Shown: positions 33,859-43,140 of the stretch, piece after piece
Layout: every line of letters starts with the position of its first letter
Position numbering within the stretch: the stretch's first letter is position 1
Source of the DNA: Paragorgia papillata
Taxonomy: Eukaryota; Cnidaria; Anthozoa; Scleralcyonacea; Coralliidae
Direction of reading: 5' to 3'
Assembly (NCBI GenBank): GCA_035771165.1
Contig: JAWNZC010000284.1
Location: forward strand, 248,001-312,000
Length of the DNA: 64,000 nucleotides
Position numbers and translations under genes: made by a program
Notes under the pieces: generated by a model
What the model saw: the letters and a program-made list of their open reading frames with translations, nothing else
Told to the model about the DNA's origin: nothing
Databases searched by the model: none

Positions 33859-34224
33859 TATATTTTTTTTTATAGAAACAAAATTGGAACAGTGTTCTAT
33901 TGCTCGAAGGAAAATTGAACTAAATGATTGTAAAAAATAATTTATTTTTTTTAATAGTGGGATACTGAAGAATATATTTGGGGCCGTTACTAGTATTTTT
34001 TTTTTATAGAAACAAAATTGGAATTCTATAAGCGATTCTTTTTCTGATTGTAAAATAAGCTATCCATTTTTTTATATTTTTTTGGGGTGGGATTTTTTTT
34101 TTGTAAAATATTTGAAAATGTTGAAGTTGATATTGATTGTAAAATACAAATTAAATTTTCTGATTAAATTTTTTCTTTAAAATCAATGAGTAGTTGTGTT
34201 TTACTTTAGTTTACATTGTGAATA

Positions 34225-34544
34225 TGGGAACTACCATCGAGGATGCGTAATTGATGACAACTTATCAATTAAGTTTTTTTGGTGAATTTTACCCCAATAC
34301 TGATGTGATACTACGTACTGCTAATGAAGTCATGCATGCTGATGAAGAGGGAGATGGTGTACAGAAACTTGTTTTTGAAATGGTCTCAACAGTTCATATA
34401 GAAAAGTATATTGGTTGCAAATTGGGCTATTACTTTACTTATGATAATATCTATAATGTCGAACAGTTTATGAATAAACGAGTATATTTTGATCAAATTA
34501 ATTTTAAATTAAATTTGAAACAAACAAACAGCGAAAAAATGTAA
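34225..34544 (+). pseudogene. Polinton hypothetical protein, start out of frame
   Basis: A short frame MGTTIEDA at 34225 stops at once; the main frame from ATG 34254 reads MTTYQLSFFGEFYPNTDVI and ends QTNSEKM at 34544. A one- or two-base change would join them, so the original start may be 34225. Unknown family, mixed charged/aromatic composition. Confidence 0.4.
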
Positions 34545-34736
34545 AAAAATTTATTTATAAAAATAATTATTAATCAATTATTAAAGCGAAATTAATTATT
34601 TTTAAATTTACATGTTTTTTTTCTTTTTTTCAAAAAAATTACAATATTATACATTTTTGATTAACTTTTTTTTTTTGGTAAATTACAATATCATACATTT
34701 TTGATGATTAAACTTTTTTTTTCCCAATCTTTTTTT

Positions 34737-35000
34737 TTAGTATATTCCCCCTATATTCAAACTAAAATCATGATCTTTCGATTTCAATGATTTTCTAGCT
34801 AATGTCCAATAATGTTTATATTCTGGAACCAGAATAATTCCAGGTGTATTCACTGTCTCAAAATAAACTTTATCTTCATACATATGAAGACGTGTTCCCC
34901 AACATTGATTCAATATATCTGATATTTTATTAAACTCAATAAAATGTTCTTCTAGTTCAAGATTCACTTCTTCTCCATCTAGATCAAGATTCTTTTCCAT
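34737..35000 (-). CDS. Duplicated-cassette gene 1 (unknown)
   Basis: 87 residues, MEKNLDLDGEEVNLELEE..., with GIILVPEYKHYWTLARKS. Its start overlaps the end of the upstream gene by 17 bp. A degraded paralogue lies near 36710-36840 (YWTLSRTGYN). Unknown function; the conserved YWTL block suggests a real protein. Confidence 0.5.
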   Translation of the reverse strand: MEKNLDLDGEEVNLELEEHFIEFNKISDILNQCWGTRLHMYEDKVYFETVNTPGIILVPEYKHYWTLARKSLKSKDHDFSLNIGGIY

Positions 35001-35316
35001 TTTTTAATTTTTTATTACAAATCCTATCGAACTTTTCTTGCAAATATAGTTCTCTCAAAAATTCACTGTGACAATGAACTATATAATCTTCTGCTGCTTG
35101 CTTTATATGGCGTACTTTCATAGGAATAATTTTATATATTTCTTCATTCAAACTTGCAAATAAATCTAAATTAATATCATCATAAATGTTCATTTTTTTC
35201 AACTTTTCATCCAATATTTTCTGCATTTCATCTGTTAATTCATTTAGTTCATCTTTTAATGAGTCATGAACAAATCTGCATACATCTTCTTCTTTACTTG
35301 AAATACCAAGATCCAT
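34984..35316 (-). CDS. Duplicated-cassette gene 2 (unknown, helical)
   Basis: 110 residues, MDLGISSKEEDVCRFVHDSL, with ELTDEMQKILDEKLKKMNIY. It shares this block with the protein at 35587-35922 (EIAGDVQKILNEKLKAAGF) and with a broken third copy near 36330-36600, so it belongs to a three-member family. Probably all-alpha. No known domain. Confidence 0.55.
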   Translation of the reverse strand: MDLGISSKEEDVCRFVHDSLKDELNELTDEMQKILDEKLKKMNIYDDINLDLFASLNEEIYKIIPMKVRHIKQAAEDYIVHCHSEFLRELYLQEKFDRICNKKLKNGKES

Positions 35317-35582
35317 CTTAGTTTATCAATCCTTGGTTTAGACATTTTTTTAAAAAAATCAATATATTGCGCCCAATTAATTGATGTTTCTTTCTTATAC
35401 TTCAAATACAAATGTAAAACGATTTTTTTGTCTCTATTATTTATTGAGTTTGTATTCGTCTCTATTTGCATTTGCTTAATAAATTTTTCTACTAAAACTT
35501 TCTGTTGTTCTAAATCGCGTAATTGTCCCTCATTCCATTTATCTAAATTATAAATGAATTTTTCCATTTTTTTTTTGTTCAA
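35256..35582 (-). CDS. Duplicated-cassette gene 3 (unknown)
   Basis: 108 residues, MNKKKMEKFIYNLDKWNEGQ, containing LRDLEQQKVLVEKFI and SINWAQYIDFFKKM. It overlaps the next gene by about 60 bp in another frame, so its true end may be earlier. A broken copy lies at about 36025-36215. Lys-rich, helical; unknown. Confidence 0.45.
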   Translation of the reverse strand: MNKKKMEKFIYNLDKWNEGQLRDLEQQKVLVEKFIKQMQIETNTNSINNRDKKIVLHLYLKYKKETSINWAQYIDFFKKMSKPRIDKLRWILVFQVKKKMYADLFMTH

Positions 35583-35586
35583 CTTT

Positions 35587-35922
35587 TTACACCTTTAATT
35601 CTTCAAATTTCGCTCCCACACGGTTCAAATAATCTCTTTCAACAGCGTCGTCAGCAGGAACCGCACAATAACCCAATTTCTCCAATACTTCTTTCACAGC
35701 GTTCTCTATTTTCTGATTCAAAATCCATAACACATCTACTTTAATATCATCACCAAAACCAGCTGCTTTCAACTTTTCATTCAAAATTTTTTGTACATCA
35801 CCAGCTATTTCTTCAATATGTTTGCTTAAATCTGGTCGAATGAACTGAACTACTGTAGGAACACAAATTATTGGTGCTGTAACTCTTGGGATCATTATCG
35901 CTTCAATCTTACCGTCACCCAT
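35587..35922 (-). CDS. Duplicated-cassette gene 2 paralogue
   Basis: 111 residues, MGDGKIEAIMIPRVTAPIIC, with IEEIAGDVQKILNEKLKAAG and LWILNQKIENAVKEVLEKLG. Homologous to 34984-35316. The frame is intact with a good ATG after an A-rich leader at 35930-35945. Confidence 0.55.
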   Translation of the reverse strand: MGDGKIEAIMIPRVTAPIICVPTVVQFIRPDLSKHIEEIAGDVQKILNEKLKAAGFGDDIKVDVLWILNQKIENAVKEVLEKLGYCAVPADDAVERDYLNRVGAKFEELKV

Positions 35923-36019
35923 ATTTCTATCTTATTAAAAAAAAAATATTTTAAATCCCTTATATTTTCTATTTTGTTCCTTATATGACTATAAATTATA
36001 TTTCTATCTTATTCCTTAT

Positions 36020-36845
36020 ATGGTTTTTTTTTAAAAATCAATATATCGCGACCAGTTAAATAACGCCTCCTTCTTGTTCTTGAAATGCAAATGACAATAA
36101 ATTTTAACTTCTTTATAAGGTGTTAATTTTGTGGACTCAATAAATTTGTTTACTATAACTTTCTGTTCTTCTAAATCACGTAATTGTTCTTCATTCCATT
36201 TATCTAAATTACATTAGTTTCTTTTCTTCTAAATTACGAGCTTCACATTGTTTCCAAAGTTCTTCTTGTATTTCTGCTTTTTTTTCATCCATTTTTTTTT
36301 TAATTTGTTGACATTGCCAGAGTTGTTCTTCTTCCATCGTTTTACTTGAAATAAATCATTTTTTTTCCACAGCATGTTTTATTTGCTCATTCAAATGCCA
36401 TAACATCTCTATTTTAACATCTTCAGAAAATTCAATTTCCTTCAACATTTCATTCAAAAAGCTTGTGTATTCGCAGCTACTTCTTTAATTTCCTTGCTTA
36501 ATTCGTTTTGAACGAACTGAATTACTGCAGAAACCAAAATTACTTTTTGACCCTTAGTTTTTTTCAAAATTAATGAATCGAATCTTGATTTTTTCTCAGC
36601 CATGATGAAATATAAAAAATAGTTTTTCTTTCCCTATTTTATTATCTATCTTATTCCTTATATACCTAAAGTAAAATTTTTTTTTTTTTCCAAATTTTTT
36701 TTCTTTTATACTTTTTTAAAATATTTCTCAAAACATCGAATTTCGTTAGTAAAATTATAACCCGTACGACTTAACGTCCAATATATATAGATAGGAATAA
36801 GATGAACCTCCTTCACAAACTACTTCAAAAAAAACTTTATCTTCA
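36020..36845 (-). pseudogene. Second, degraded copy of the three-gene cassette
   Basis: Minus-strand remnants repeat the order of the cassette at 34.7-35.9 kb: a gene-3-like piece (36025-36215), a gene-2-like piece from an ATG near 36603 (QFVQNELSKEIKEVAAN), and a gene-1-like piece (YWTLSRTGYNFTNEIRCFE near 36710-36785). Stops and shifts interrupt each. This indicates segmental duplication inside the element. Confidence 0.6.
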
Positions 36846-36879
36846 CATTGTTCAAAATAATCTTTTATTACTCCAACCA

Positions 36880-37092
36880 CCTTAAGGAATAGCAACTAAA
36901 TTCTGCTTCACTTGTTATAACCAAATTTTAAACAATTATGAATGTTACTACGCATGTAACGAATGTAAAGTTTACGAAATTTTTTGTAATTTTTGTAGAA
37001 GATTCTATCCCTATAAAGTTATATGCGAAATCATTAAGAAATGTAAATGTAAAAATAGACAAGAACGGTGGTGCAAAAGATATTTTTCTTAA
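36880..37092 (+). CDS. Short Cys-rich ORF (zinc-ribbon-like)
   Basis: An open + frame of about 68 residues ending at 37092: FCFTCYNQILNN, ECYYACNECKVYEIFCNFC, then CEIIKKCKCKNRQERWCKRY. It has twelve Cys in C-x2-C type pairs, spaced like zinc-binding domains. The frame opens after a stop near 36878 and has no in-frame Met near its start, so it is probably the 3' fragment of a broken gene. Composition alone makes chance unlikely. Confidence 0.4.
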
Positions 37093-37560
37093 AAATAAAT
37101 AAAAAACTTTTTTTAAAACTATTCAGTTTTCAATATTTACTAAAAAAAAAATTTTTTCTTTTTTTTTCCATATATGGTGAAACAAAATTTTCAAAAAAAA
37201 AAAAAGAAAAAAAAGAACTATATATTCATTCTCAATAAATAATTTTTTAATTATTTTTTCTTAGCTGTTCAACTACACTTCTCTTCTCAAATTTCACTTT
37301 TTTTTCTCTAAAAAAAAAATATTTATTTAATTTTTTATAAAATTGTTTCCCCCCCAAAAAAACCCAACATACATACACAAAAAAATACCCACACCCCCCC
37401 CCCCCAACACAAAAACCACACCTATGAATGCATTAAAAATAAAAAAGCCAACACCCACTTTCTAACACCCTCCATCCAAAATCAACTTTAATTTATTCCT
37501 ACTTGCTCCTGATTGGTTTAAAAAAAAATACTGCAACGTGATTGGTTAACTACTAGTTTC
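37093..37560. other. AT-rich right margin of the Polinton
   Basis: Homopolymer A and T runs, then a C-rich stretch near 37350-37400, then a rise in GC. No gene is visible. Two related GATTGGTT motifs (about 37511 and 37540) flank the likely right boundary. I could not identify a terminal inverted repeat. Confidence 0.5.
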
Positions 37561-37589
37561 CAGTCTCCAACACATTAAAAAAAATACAG

Positions 37590-38790
37590 TGTATTTGTAC
37601 ACTACTAGGGTAAAGTGGAAACAACACCAGCAGACGAAGTTGTAGAAGTAGAGGCTTGCATGAGACCAGACATCGGATTTGGGTTGTGAGACAACCGGAA
37701 CTTCGGTGCTGCTCTGTGATCCACATGCGGGTCTGCTTGGAGCTAGCTTCGAGTAATCAAATGTTGATGGGTTGAATGGATAGATACCCAACTCTTGAAG
37801 CCAGCTCTTATCACTTCAGGAGTATTACTCGTGTGCCAGGCGATGTTAAATATCTTGGCGAAGTTACGCTGGTTCGCCACGATTGGTGCCATGTGGTTGA
37901 ATGCTGCACACGCCTTCACCAATCCTTTCTCCAGCAACGCAAAGAGGGAGAGATCTAAAGGTTGGAGAAGGTGAGAAGAGAGTACTGGAAGACAGAAGAT
38001 ATGTACTTTGTTGGCTGCCGCTAAATCGATCACCTTCTGGGTGACATGCGCCTTGTGGCCATCCACCAAAAGTAGTACAGGGCGTTCAGCTGGGACACAC
38101 TTCAGAAATATCTCCTAGAACCATTTCAGGTACAAATCTTTGTTGATCCAGCCAGACATTTGGGCAACAAAACGTGTTCCTTCTGGAGCACCTTCATTCA
38201 CGTAGTTCGGAACTCTTCCGGTGGGGGTTTTATAAATAAACATTGGCGGCAAACTGTTCCCTGCAGCTGACGCCCATGCCAAAACAGTGATTTTTTCATG
38301 TTGGCCTTTCGACACACGCGGAACGTGCTTTACTCCCTTATCGGCTGCCACGATCTTGTTTATGGCGTCAAACTCGAACCCACTCATGTCGCAGTTGAAA
38401 ATCAGATGCGGTTTTTCCAATAGAGGGCCGCCCTTGCTAGTGATAGTGGCCAACAACCTCTCGTAGAAGTGTTCGATGGTAGTCCTTGTTACAAATGTTC
38501 GAACAATTCCAAAATTTTGGGAGGCGCGCATGGACAGGGAAGGATTTCGCCCATTGCTCGCTCAAGAAGTGCTCCTTCTCAAGCTTGCCCCTTTTGACAG
38601 CAATTTGTGTTGCCATAAAAAGAATGATTTCCTTGCTTTTTCCCTACCCTTGCTCACTTGCGCTGATCAGGTAGGCGGCCAGCTTCTGCTCATCATCGGC
38701 GCTCAAAATCGTCTCCACTTTTGGTCCCGTCTCGAACCCGTCCAGAGATCCGGTTTCCCAAAAACTTTGGCACGTTAAAGTTGTTTGCAG
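37590..38790 (-). pseudogene. pogo/Tigger-type (Tc1-mariner) transposase
   Basis: Minus-strand frames carry the DDE region of pogo-like transposases: LIFNCDMSGFEFD (first Asp), VLLLVDGHKAHVT (second Asp), FCLPVLSSHLLQPLDLSLFA, and GIYPFNPSTFDYSKLAPS near the end. The N-terminal half includes LSADDEQKLAAYLISASEQG. Breaks: a stop after EQG near 38650, a shift near 38540, a TAG near 38114, and a shift near 37790. The CENP-B-like DNA-binding N-terminus is lost at the simple repeats near 38790. It would have cut and joined TA-flanked transposon ends; it is dead. Confidence 0.85.
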
Positions 38791-38796
38791 CATTAC

Positions 38797-38894
38797 TGAC
38801 CAACACCAACACCAACACCAACACCAACACCAACACCAACACCAACCAACCAACCAACCAACCAACCAACCAATCAATCAATCAATCAATCAAT
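38797..38894. repeat. (CCAACA)n-(CCAA)n-(TCAA)n compound microsatellite
   Basis: On the + strand CAACAC-type hexamers (about 38797-38845), then CCAA tetramers to about 38868, then TCAA tetramers to 38894. The last block reads (TTGA)n on the minus strand and abuts the 3' end of the minus-strand retrotransposon, so I take it as that element's tail. Confidence 0.9.
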
Positions 38895-40105
38895 AATTTT
38901 ATTCACCAGCATAAAATATATACAAGTTATAAAGAAGAACACGTACAACTGGCAAGGTAGCCCAAAAAAGAAACCAACAGGCTTATTAGGATTTGGGCTC
39001 CCTTTTTACATAATTTAAAGTATTAATAACAGAATATGATAGCGACAAGAAAGATTTTAGACAAGAGAACATAATTTTTGACAATATCAGAATCCGAATG
39101 TTTGTTAGAAAAAATGTTTAGTAAAAAGGACTGTTCAAGTAGACGTAAGAAGATAATGCTTTAATTTAGATTGAAAGCAAGTAACAGATGAAGCATTACG
39201 AATATCTTGGGTAAGTGTATTAAAAAACTTTGGACCCTGATAATTCACTGAAAATTGTCTAGTTTTTGTGCTACAAAAGGGTAAATAATACGAATTAGAA
39301 TTCCGTGTATTGTAGATGTGAACCTGATTCGTACGTAGTAATGAATCATCAAAGCTTCGAGGAGCAGATTATTTTGGTACGAGTACATAAATTTTCCTAG
39401 GTGTAATAAATAAATTTTTTCAAATTTAAGAATCTTAAGCTCTTTAAGAATTGGATCCGTGTGTGCATCAAATGCTTCCTTGCTAACAATTCTAATTACA
39501 CGCTTCAGAAGTAAAACAATACGGTGAAATTTGTTGGGTATGTAGAGCTCCAGACAATAGTACAATATTGAAGGTATGGATAAATAAGAGAATAATACAA
39601 TGTATATAAGGAAGATTTTGGGAGGCAAAAACTTGATTTGTATATAATACCTATTGATTTTGATATTCTTCTGGTAACATGTGAAATATGAGGTCTCCAA
39701 GATGTGCTCATCTAAAATTACACCAAGAAAAACAACCTCCTTGACCATATCTATTTTGTGGCCATTTAGCATTATCAACAAATCAATGTTATGCCTTTTC
39801 TGTCTTGGTTTAAAAAGCATATAGTTAGATTTCTTTATATTTATTGAAAGCATATTGGCCTTAAACCACTCAGATAACTTATCCATTTCATTATTAATTA
39901 TATTCATTAAACAGGACGGGTCTTTGTGAGAATAAAATAGGTTTGTGTCATCGGCAAATACAATTAAGTCAAACATATTAGAAACATTAGAAAAGGTCGG
40001 TTGATATATAATAAAAACAGGAGTGGACCAAGAAAAGAACCTTGAGGCACTCCACACTGAATAGTTTTAGAACTGGAATAGGTATCATTATATTGAATAT
40101 ATTGC

Positions 40106-40372
40106 CAGTTCCGGATTTAGGACAGGGTGGACTGGGCGGTCGCCCAGGGCCTCCCACAAAATAATGTTTAAGGGGGGCCTCCACAAAAATGTCTTGAAAG
40201 TTGAAAAAATAGGTGTTGAAATGAAAAAAGTCTTGAGAGCCCAAAATATGAGTCAAAAATAAGGCAAAAGATATATGGATGATATATAGGGTCACTTCTA
40301 AAAGTGTATACATTCAGAAATAGAATTGATATATTGTGCTGGTCAGTGACCATCCAGGGGCCTCCACATTGC
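40106..40372. mobile_element. 267-bp non-autonomous insertion in the RT domain
   Basis: It interrupts the reverse transcriptase between motifs A and B. ATATTGC is present on both sides (40099-40105 and 40373-40379), a 7-bp (perhaps 8-bp) target duplication. The interior contains two GGGCCTCCAC blocks in the same orientation and no coding sequence. An hAT-related MITE is the best guess from duplication length; terminal repeats are weak. Confidence 0.65.
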
Positions 40373-41466
40373 ATATTGCAATCTATTATAGAAATAATTT
40401 TTTTTCATCCAATCAAGAGCTACTCCTCGGATGCCGAAATATTCAAGTTTATCAAACAGAATTTGATGGTTGACAGTATCGAAAGCTTTAGAAAGATCAA
40501 GAAAAATATCAACTGTAAACTCTTTTCGATCAATGGCTGATGTAATTTTGTCATATAAATGCAACATGCCAAAGAAGTTGAGTGATTTTTCCTAAAACCG
40601 TATTGGTTATCAAAAAGAATATTAGATTTGTTTCTATAATCAATTAAGCTGTTGTATATAATTCTTTCTAATAATTTAGAAAAAATAGGTAAGAATGACA
40701 CAGGTCTGTAGTTAGAAAAAGATCTGTGATCTCCAGATTTAAATAACGGTATAACTGTTGCTATTTTCATTTGATCAGGAACAATGCCTGAAGAGGTAGA
40801 TAAATTAATAATATGAGGGTCAGAGATAAAATCAATGGAATGTTTAAACGACAAACATCGGAATTCTATCACAGCCCGCCGCAGTTCCTGATCGTAAAGA
40901 ATTTACAATTTCTAGTACTTCTTGTTGGGTTGCTGCCTCTAGGAATATAGAATTAATGAAGTGACCAGAGAGGAAAAAGCGATGAGAAACAGACGAGGAA
41001 GGTATTTTCTTGGCTAGATTGGGACCAATATCGGTGAAATAATCACAGAAACGATTTACAATTTCAACTGGATTAGAAATTTCTTGATTATCAAAAATAA
41101 AAGATGAAGGTAATTTGTTAACACGCTTTTTCCTATTAATAACTTCATTCAAAATTTTCCAAGCTGCTTCTCATAGTAGAGGCGTTTAGCAATTCTGAAC
41201 AAGTGGTTTAATTTGTTTTTATAATTTTTGTAAGAAACCTCGTTAACAAGGCTAGGGGTATTTAAATAACGCTTCTACAATTTATTTTTTCGTCTTATCG
41301 ACTTAAAAAGACCCTTTGAAAGCCATGGGTTTTATAAAAGCACAGTTTTTCGTTTTTACTGTTTTGAGTGGAAAAGAAGTGTTAAAAATGTCACGATATT
41401 TATCCAAAAAACTTCCATAAGCATATTTAGGATCACCGAACCCATTAAGATCATGCCAACGAACGT

Positions 41467-41584
41467 TACTTAAACGATCACGAAATTGGGCTACGTTCGC
41501 TGCACTTTTGTCACGGAAGACAATATACGTATTTTTATCCGTGTCGATATATTGTTCGTGAGTAATACAAAATATTGGCAAGTG
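41467..41584 (-). repeat. 118-bp inverted repeat, left arm (native copy)
   Basis: Part of the retrotransposon endonuclease reading frame. Its reverse complement recurs without mismatch at 42036-42153; I compared all 118 bases. Confidence 0.95.
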
Positions 41585-41735
41585 ATCAGAAATGTCTGAA
41601 AACAATAATCCGCTGAACGAATAATTATCCGAGTGATTGGTAAATATGTTATCAATAAAAGTAGCAGGTTTTACTGAGTACTCAACTGTTTTTCTTTCCT
41701 GTCCGATAATGTATACTGTCCGATAATATGTGCGA

Positions 41736-42001
41736 ATACCTATATATATATATATATATATATACAAAGCATGAAGTATAGTTACCTTAAAGTCTTCGCT
41801 ACCAGAGGTTTCACCCTAAACGGGATCATCAGGCGACTGGAAAATATCGGTTAGTGGGCTGCTTAAATGCGTTGGTTGGGGCGTGGGTGTGGGCGTCGAA
41901 ACGTCCGGCGCATTCCTTTGGAGCGTGGGTGTGGGCGTCGAAACGTTGCGCGCATTCCTTTGATTGTTTAGGTTGTTAATTCGAAATCTGTTTTTGTGCC
42001 G

Positions 42002-42035
<34 letters not shown>
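41736..42035. mobile_element. TA-bounded segment with hammerhead motif (Penelope/retrozyme-like end?)
   Basis: A 245-bp GC-richer segment sits between (TA)n tracts at about 41742-41764 and 42009-42035. It holds a hammerhead ribozyme motif on the minus strand and two direct copies of GCGTGGGTGTGGGCGTCGAA (about 41880 and 41922). No reverse transcriptase is present. From memory, Penelope-like elements and retrozymes carry hammerheads in their terminal repeats and can be tiny; this could be such a solo end. Confidence 0.5.
41791..41838 (-). ncRNA. Type I hammerhead ribozyme motif
   Basis: Minus-strand order: AGTCGC, core CTGATGA, stem-loop TCCCGTTTAGGGT, core GAAA, short stem CC-TCT-GG, then TA and GCGAAGACT. 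CTGATGA and GAAA are the invariant boxes; CCC pairs with GGG, CC with GG, and the outer AGTC/GACT and CGC/GCG pair with a two-base bulge. Cleavage would fall after GTA. The minimal stem III matches hammerheads known from Penelope-like elements. Assignment is by eye. Confidence 0.7.
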
Positions 42036-42038
<3 letters not shown>

Positions 42039-42153
42039 TTGCCAATATTTTGTATTACTCACGAACAATATATCGACACGGATAAAAATACGTATATTGT
42101 CTTCCGTGACAAAAGTGCAGCGAACGTAGCCCAATTTCGTGATCGTTTAAGTA
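42036..42153 (+). repeat. 118-bp inverted repeat, right arm
   Basis: Perfect reverse complement of 41467-41584, so endonuclease-coding sequence of the retrotransposon (SDHLPIF region onward) now reads on the + strand. The arm begins directly after (TA)n and ends at the start of the HIRAN reading frame. Confidence 0.95.
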
Positions 42154-42864
42154 TATGAACACACTGATGGGCCTGCTGCTGGTGATAATGATGACAACAA
42201 TGACGATCCTGCTGGTGAATATGAACAAACTAACAACCCTGCTGCTGCTGGTGATAACAACGACAACAATGACAATCCTACTGGTGGTGATAACAATGGC
42301 AACAATGACAATCCTACTGGTGGTGATAACAATGGCAACAATGACAATCCTACTGGTGGTGATAACAATGGCAACAATGAACACACTAACAACCCTGCTG
42401 CTGCTGCTGCTGCTGGTGATAACAACGACAACAATGACAATCCTAATGGTGGTGATAACGACAATTTGTCCTGTCAAACGTTTGCTGGAAGAGGGTCGTA
42501 CTGGGAAGAGAGGTACCAGTGTGCACTGAAGAAATGCAAAGAAATTATGCGTAATGATGAAGAAGTTGTAGTTCGTGTTGAATTTGAACCAGACAATGAG
42601 CAGGATAGAAATGCCATAAGATTTGATGCTTGTATAGATGGCTTATGGCATCCTCTAGGTTATGCTGGGCTTCGAAAGATTCCCAAGTTGACCAAAGCCA
42701 TCAGAATGAATGAAATACAGTCCATCTCCCTTAGCCATTTCCAAAGTCGGTATGTTCATCAGCAAGATAAAATGATGATTACTGGCTTCTTTACCATTGT
42801 GAAATCTTCCCCTTGGTTAAGAGACTGTGACCAGAATAGATACAATGCAGTCTTGAACGTATGA
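42151..42864 (+). CDS. HIRAN-like domain protein with Asn/Asp/Gly repeats, 5' truncated
   Basis: Open from a stop at 42148 to 42864. The N-terminal 100 residues are low complexity with three copies of a 36-bp unit encoding DNPTGGDNNGNN (42271-42378). The C-terminal part, FAGRGSYWEERYQCALKK ... VVVRVEFEPDNEQDRNAIRF ... HPLGYAGLRKIPKLTKA, has the basic/acidic EPDNxxDxNAI and GY signature of HIRAN domains, which bind DNA 3' ends or mediate chromatin contacts in helicases. No ATG begins the frame; the 5' end is replaced by the 118-bp arm. It may be a fragment of a larger gene or transposon. Confidence 0.55.
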   Translation, partial: VYEHTDGPAAGDNDDNNDDPAGEYEQTNNPAAAGDNNDNNDNPTGGDNNGNNDNPTGGDNNGNNDNPTGGDNNGNNEHTNNPAAAAAAGDNNDNNDNPNGGDNDNLSCQTFAGRGSYWEERYQCALKKCKEIMRNDEEVVVRVEFEPDNEQDRNAIRFDACIDGLWHPLGYAGLRKIPKLTKAIRMNEIQSISLSHFQSRYVHQQDKMMITGFFTIVKSSPWLRDCDQNRYNAVLNV

Positions 42865-43069
42865 CTTTTCAGTGCATTTCATTGCAATGCAACAATCACT
42901 GCTTTGTAGAAATAATGACTGTACAGTATACATCCAAGATTTTAATGCTCACTCACTGTTTGCTCACACTTGTATCTATTGGTTGTGAATGGGCTGGGGC
43001 AAAGGAAACATGGGTGGTGTACTCTTAGTCCACTTCTTCTCTCTGTGGCACACTAAAATTAAACCCAGT

Positions 43070-43140
43070 TGGATGGGGTTAGTACTTGGATGAGCCTTAA
43101 TACTTGGATGGGTGACCACCCAAGAATGATACAGTTTTTT
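43070..43140 (+). ncRNA. 5S rRNA-like fragment (SINE or pseudogene)
   Basis: GGTTAGTACTTGGATG, then a second TACTTGGATGGGTGACC and a degraded tail GAATGATACAG, resemble the 3' half of animal 5S rRNA, including its internal-promoter box C area. The key segment is duplicated within 25 bp. The 5' half is not recognisable, so this is a relic or part of a 5S-derived SINE. The rest of 42865-43479 shows no clear feature. Confidence 0.5.

Larger units (their letters stand above)
9700..37560. mobile_element. Polinton/Maverick endogenous virus-like element, degraded
   Basis: The block is bounded by abrupt composition changes and carries the diagnostic Polinton set: protein-primed family B polymerase, FtsK/A32-like packaging ATPase, DJR major capsid, penton-like minor capsid, and rve-type integrase. 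About ten small unknown genes accompany them. Gene orientation is mixed: exonuclease-like, polymerase and ATPase on +, capsids and integrase on -. The left-most ORF appears cut at about 9710, so the left terminal repeat seems missing. The right limit is placed where GC rises and pogo sequence starts; I did not find terminal inverted repeats. An adenain-like protease, normal in Polintons, was not recognised. Most genes hold frameshifts or stops, many in homopolymers. The 6.09 kb at 16157-22249 are a later insertion. Confidence 0.9.
38866..41735 (-). mobile_element. APE-type non-LTR retrotransposon, degenerate
   Basis: Minus-strand pieces in order: endonuclease end (FIDNIFTNHSD, DISDHLPIF near 41575-41600), linker (NSLRSGTAAGCDRIP), RT fingers ([30 protein letters not shown]), motif A ([13 protein letters not shown] near 40480), motif B (QCGVPQGSFLGPLL near 40040), motif C (IVFADDTNLF near 39955), then a C-terminal region to about 39245, an untranslated 3' part and a (TTGA)n tail. 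Order and APE endonuclease place it among jockey/CR1-like elements. Several frameshifts and stops are present, and a 267-bp insertion splits the RT. The upstream end stops at a (TA)n tract; most of the endonuclease is missing. It apparently inserted into the pogo relic. Confidence 0.85.

Noticed and set aside
42055..42477. Val/Ile/Ser-rich and Leu/Ser-rich minus ORFs opposite the HIRAN frame
   Set aside because: They are shadows of the 36-bp repeat; the + frame continues into a recognisable domain.
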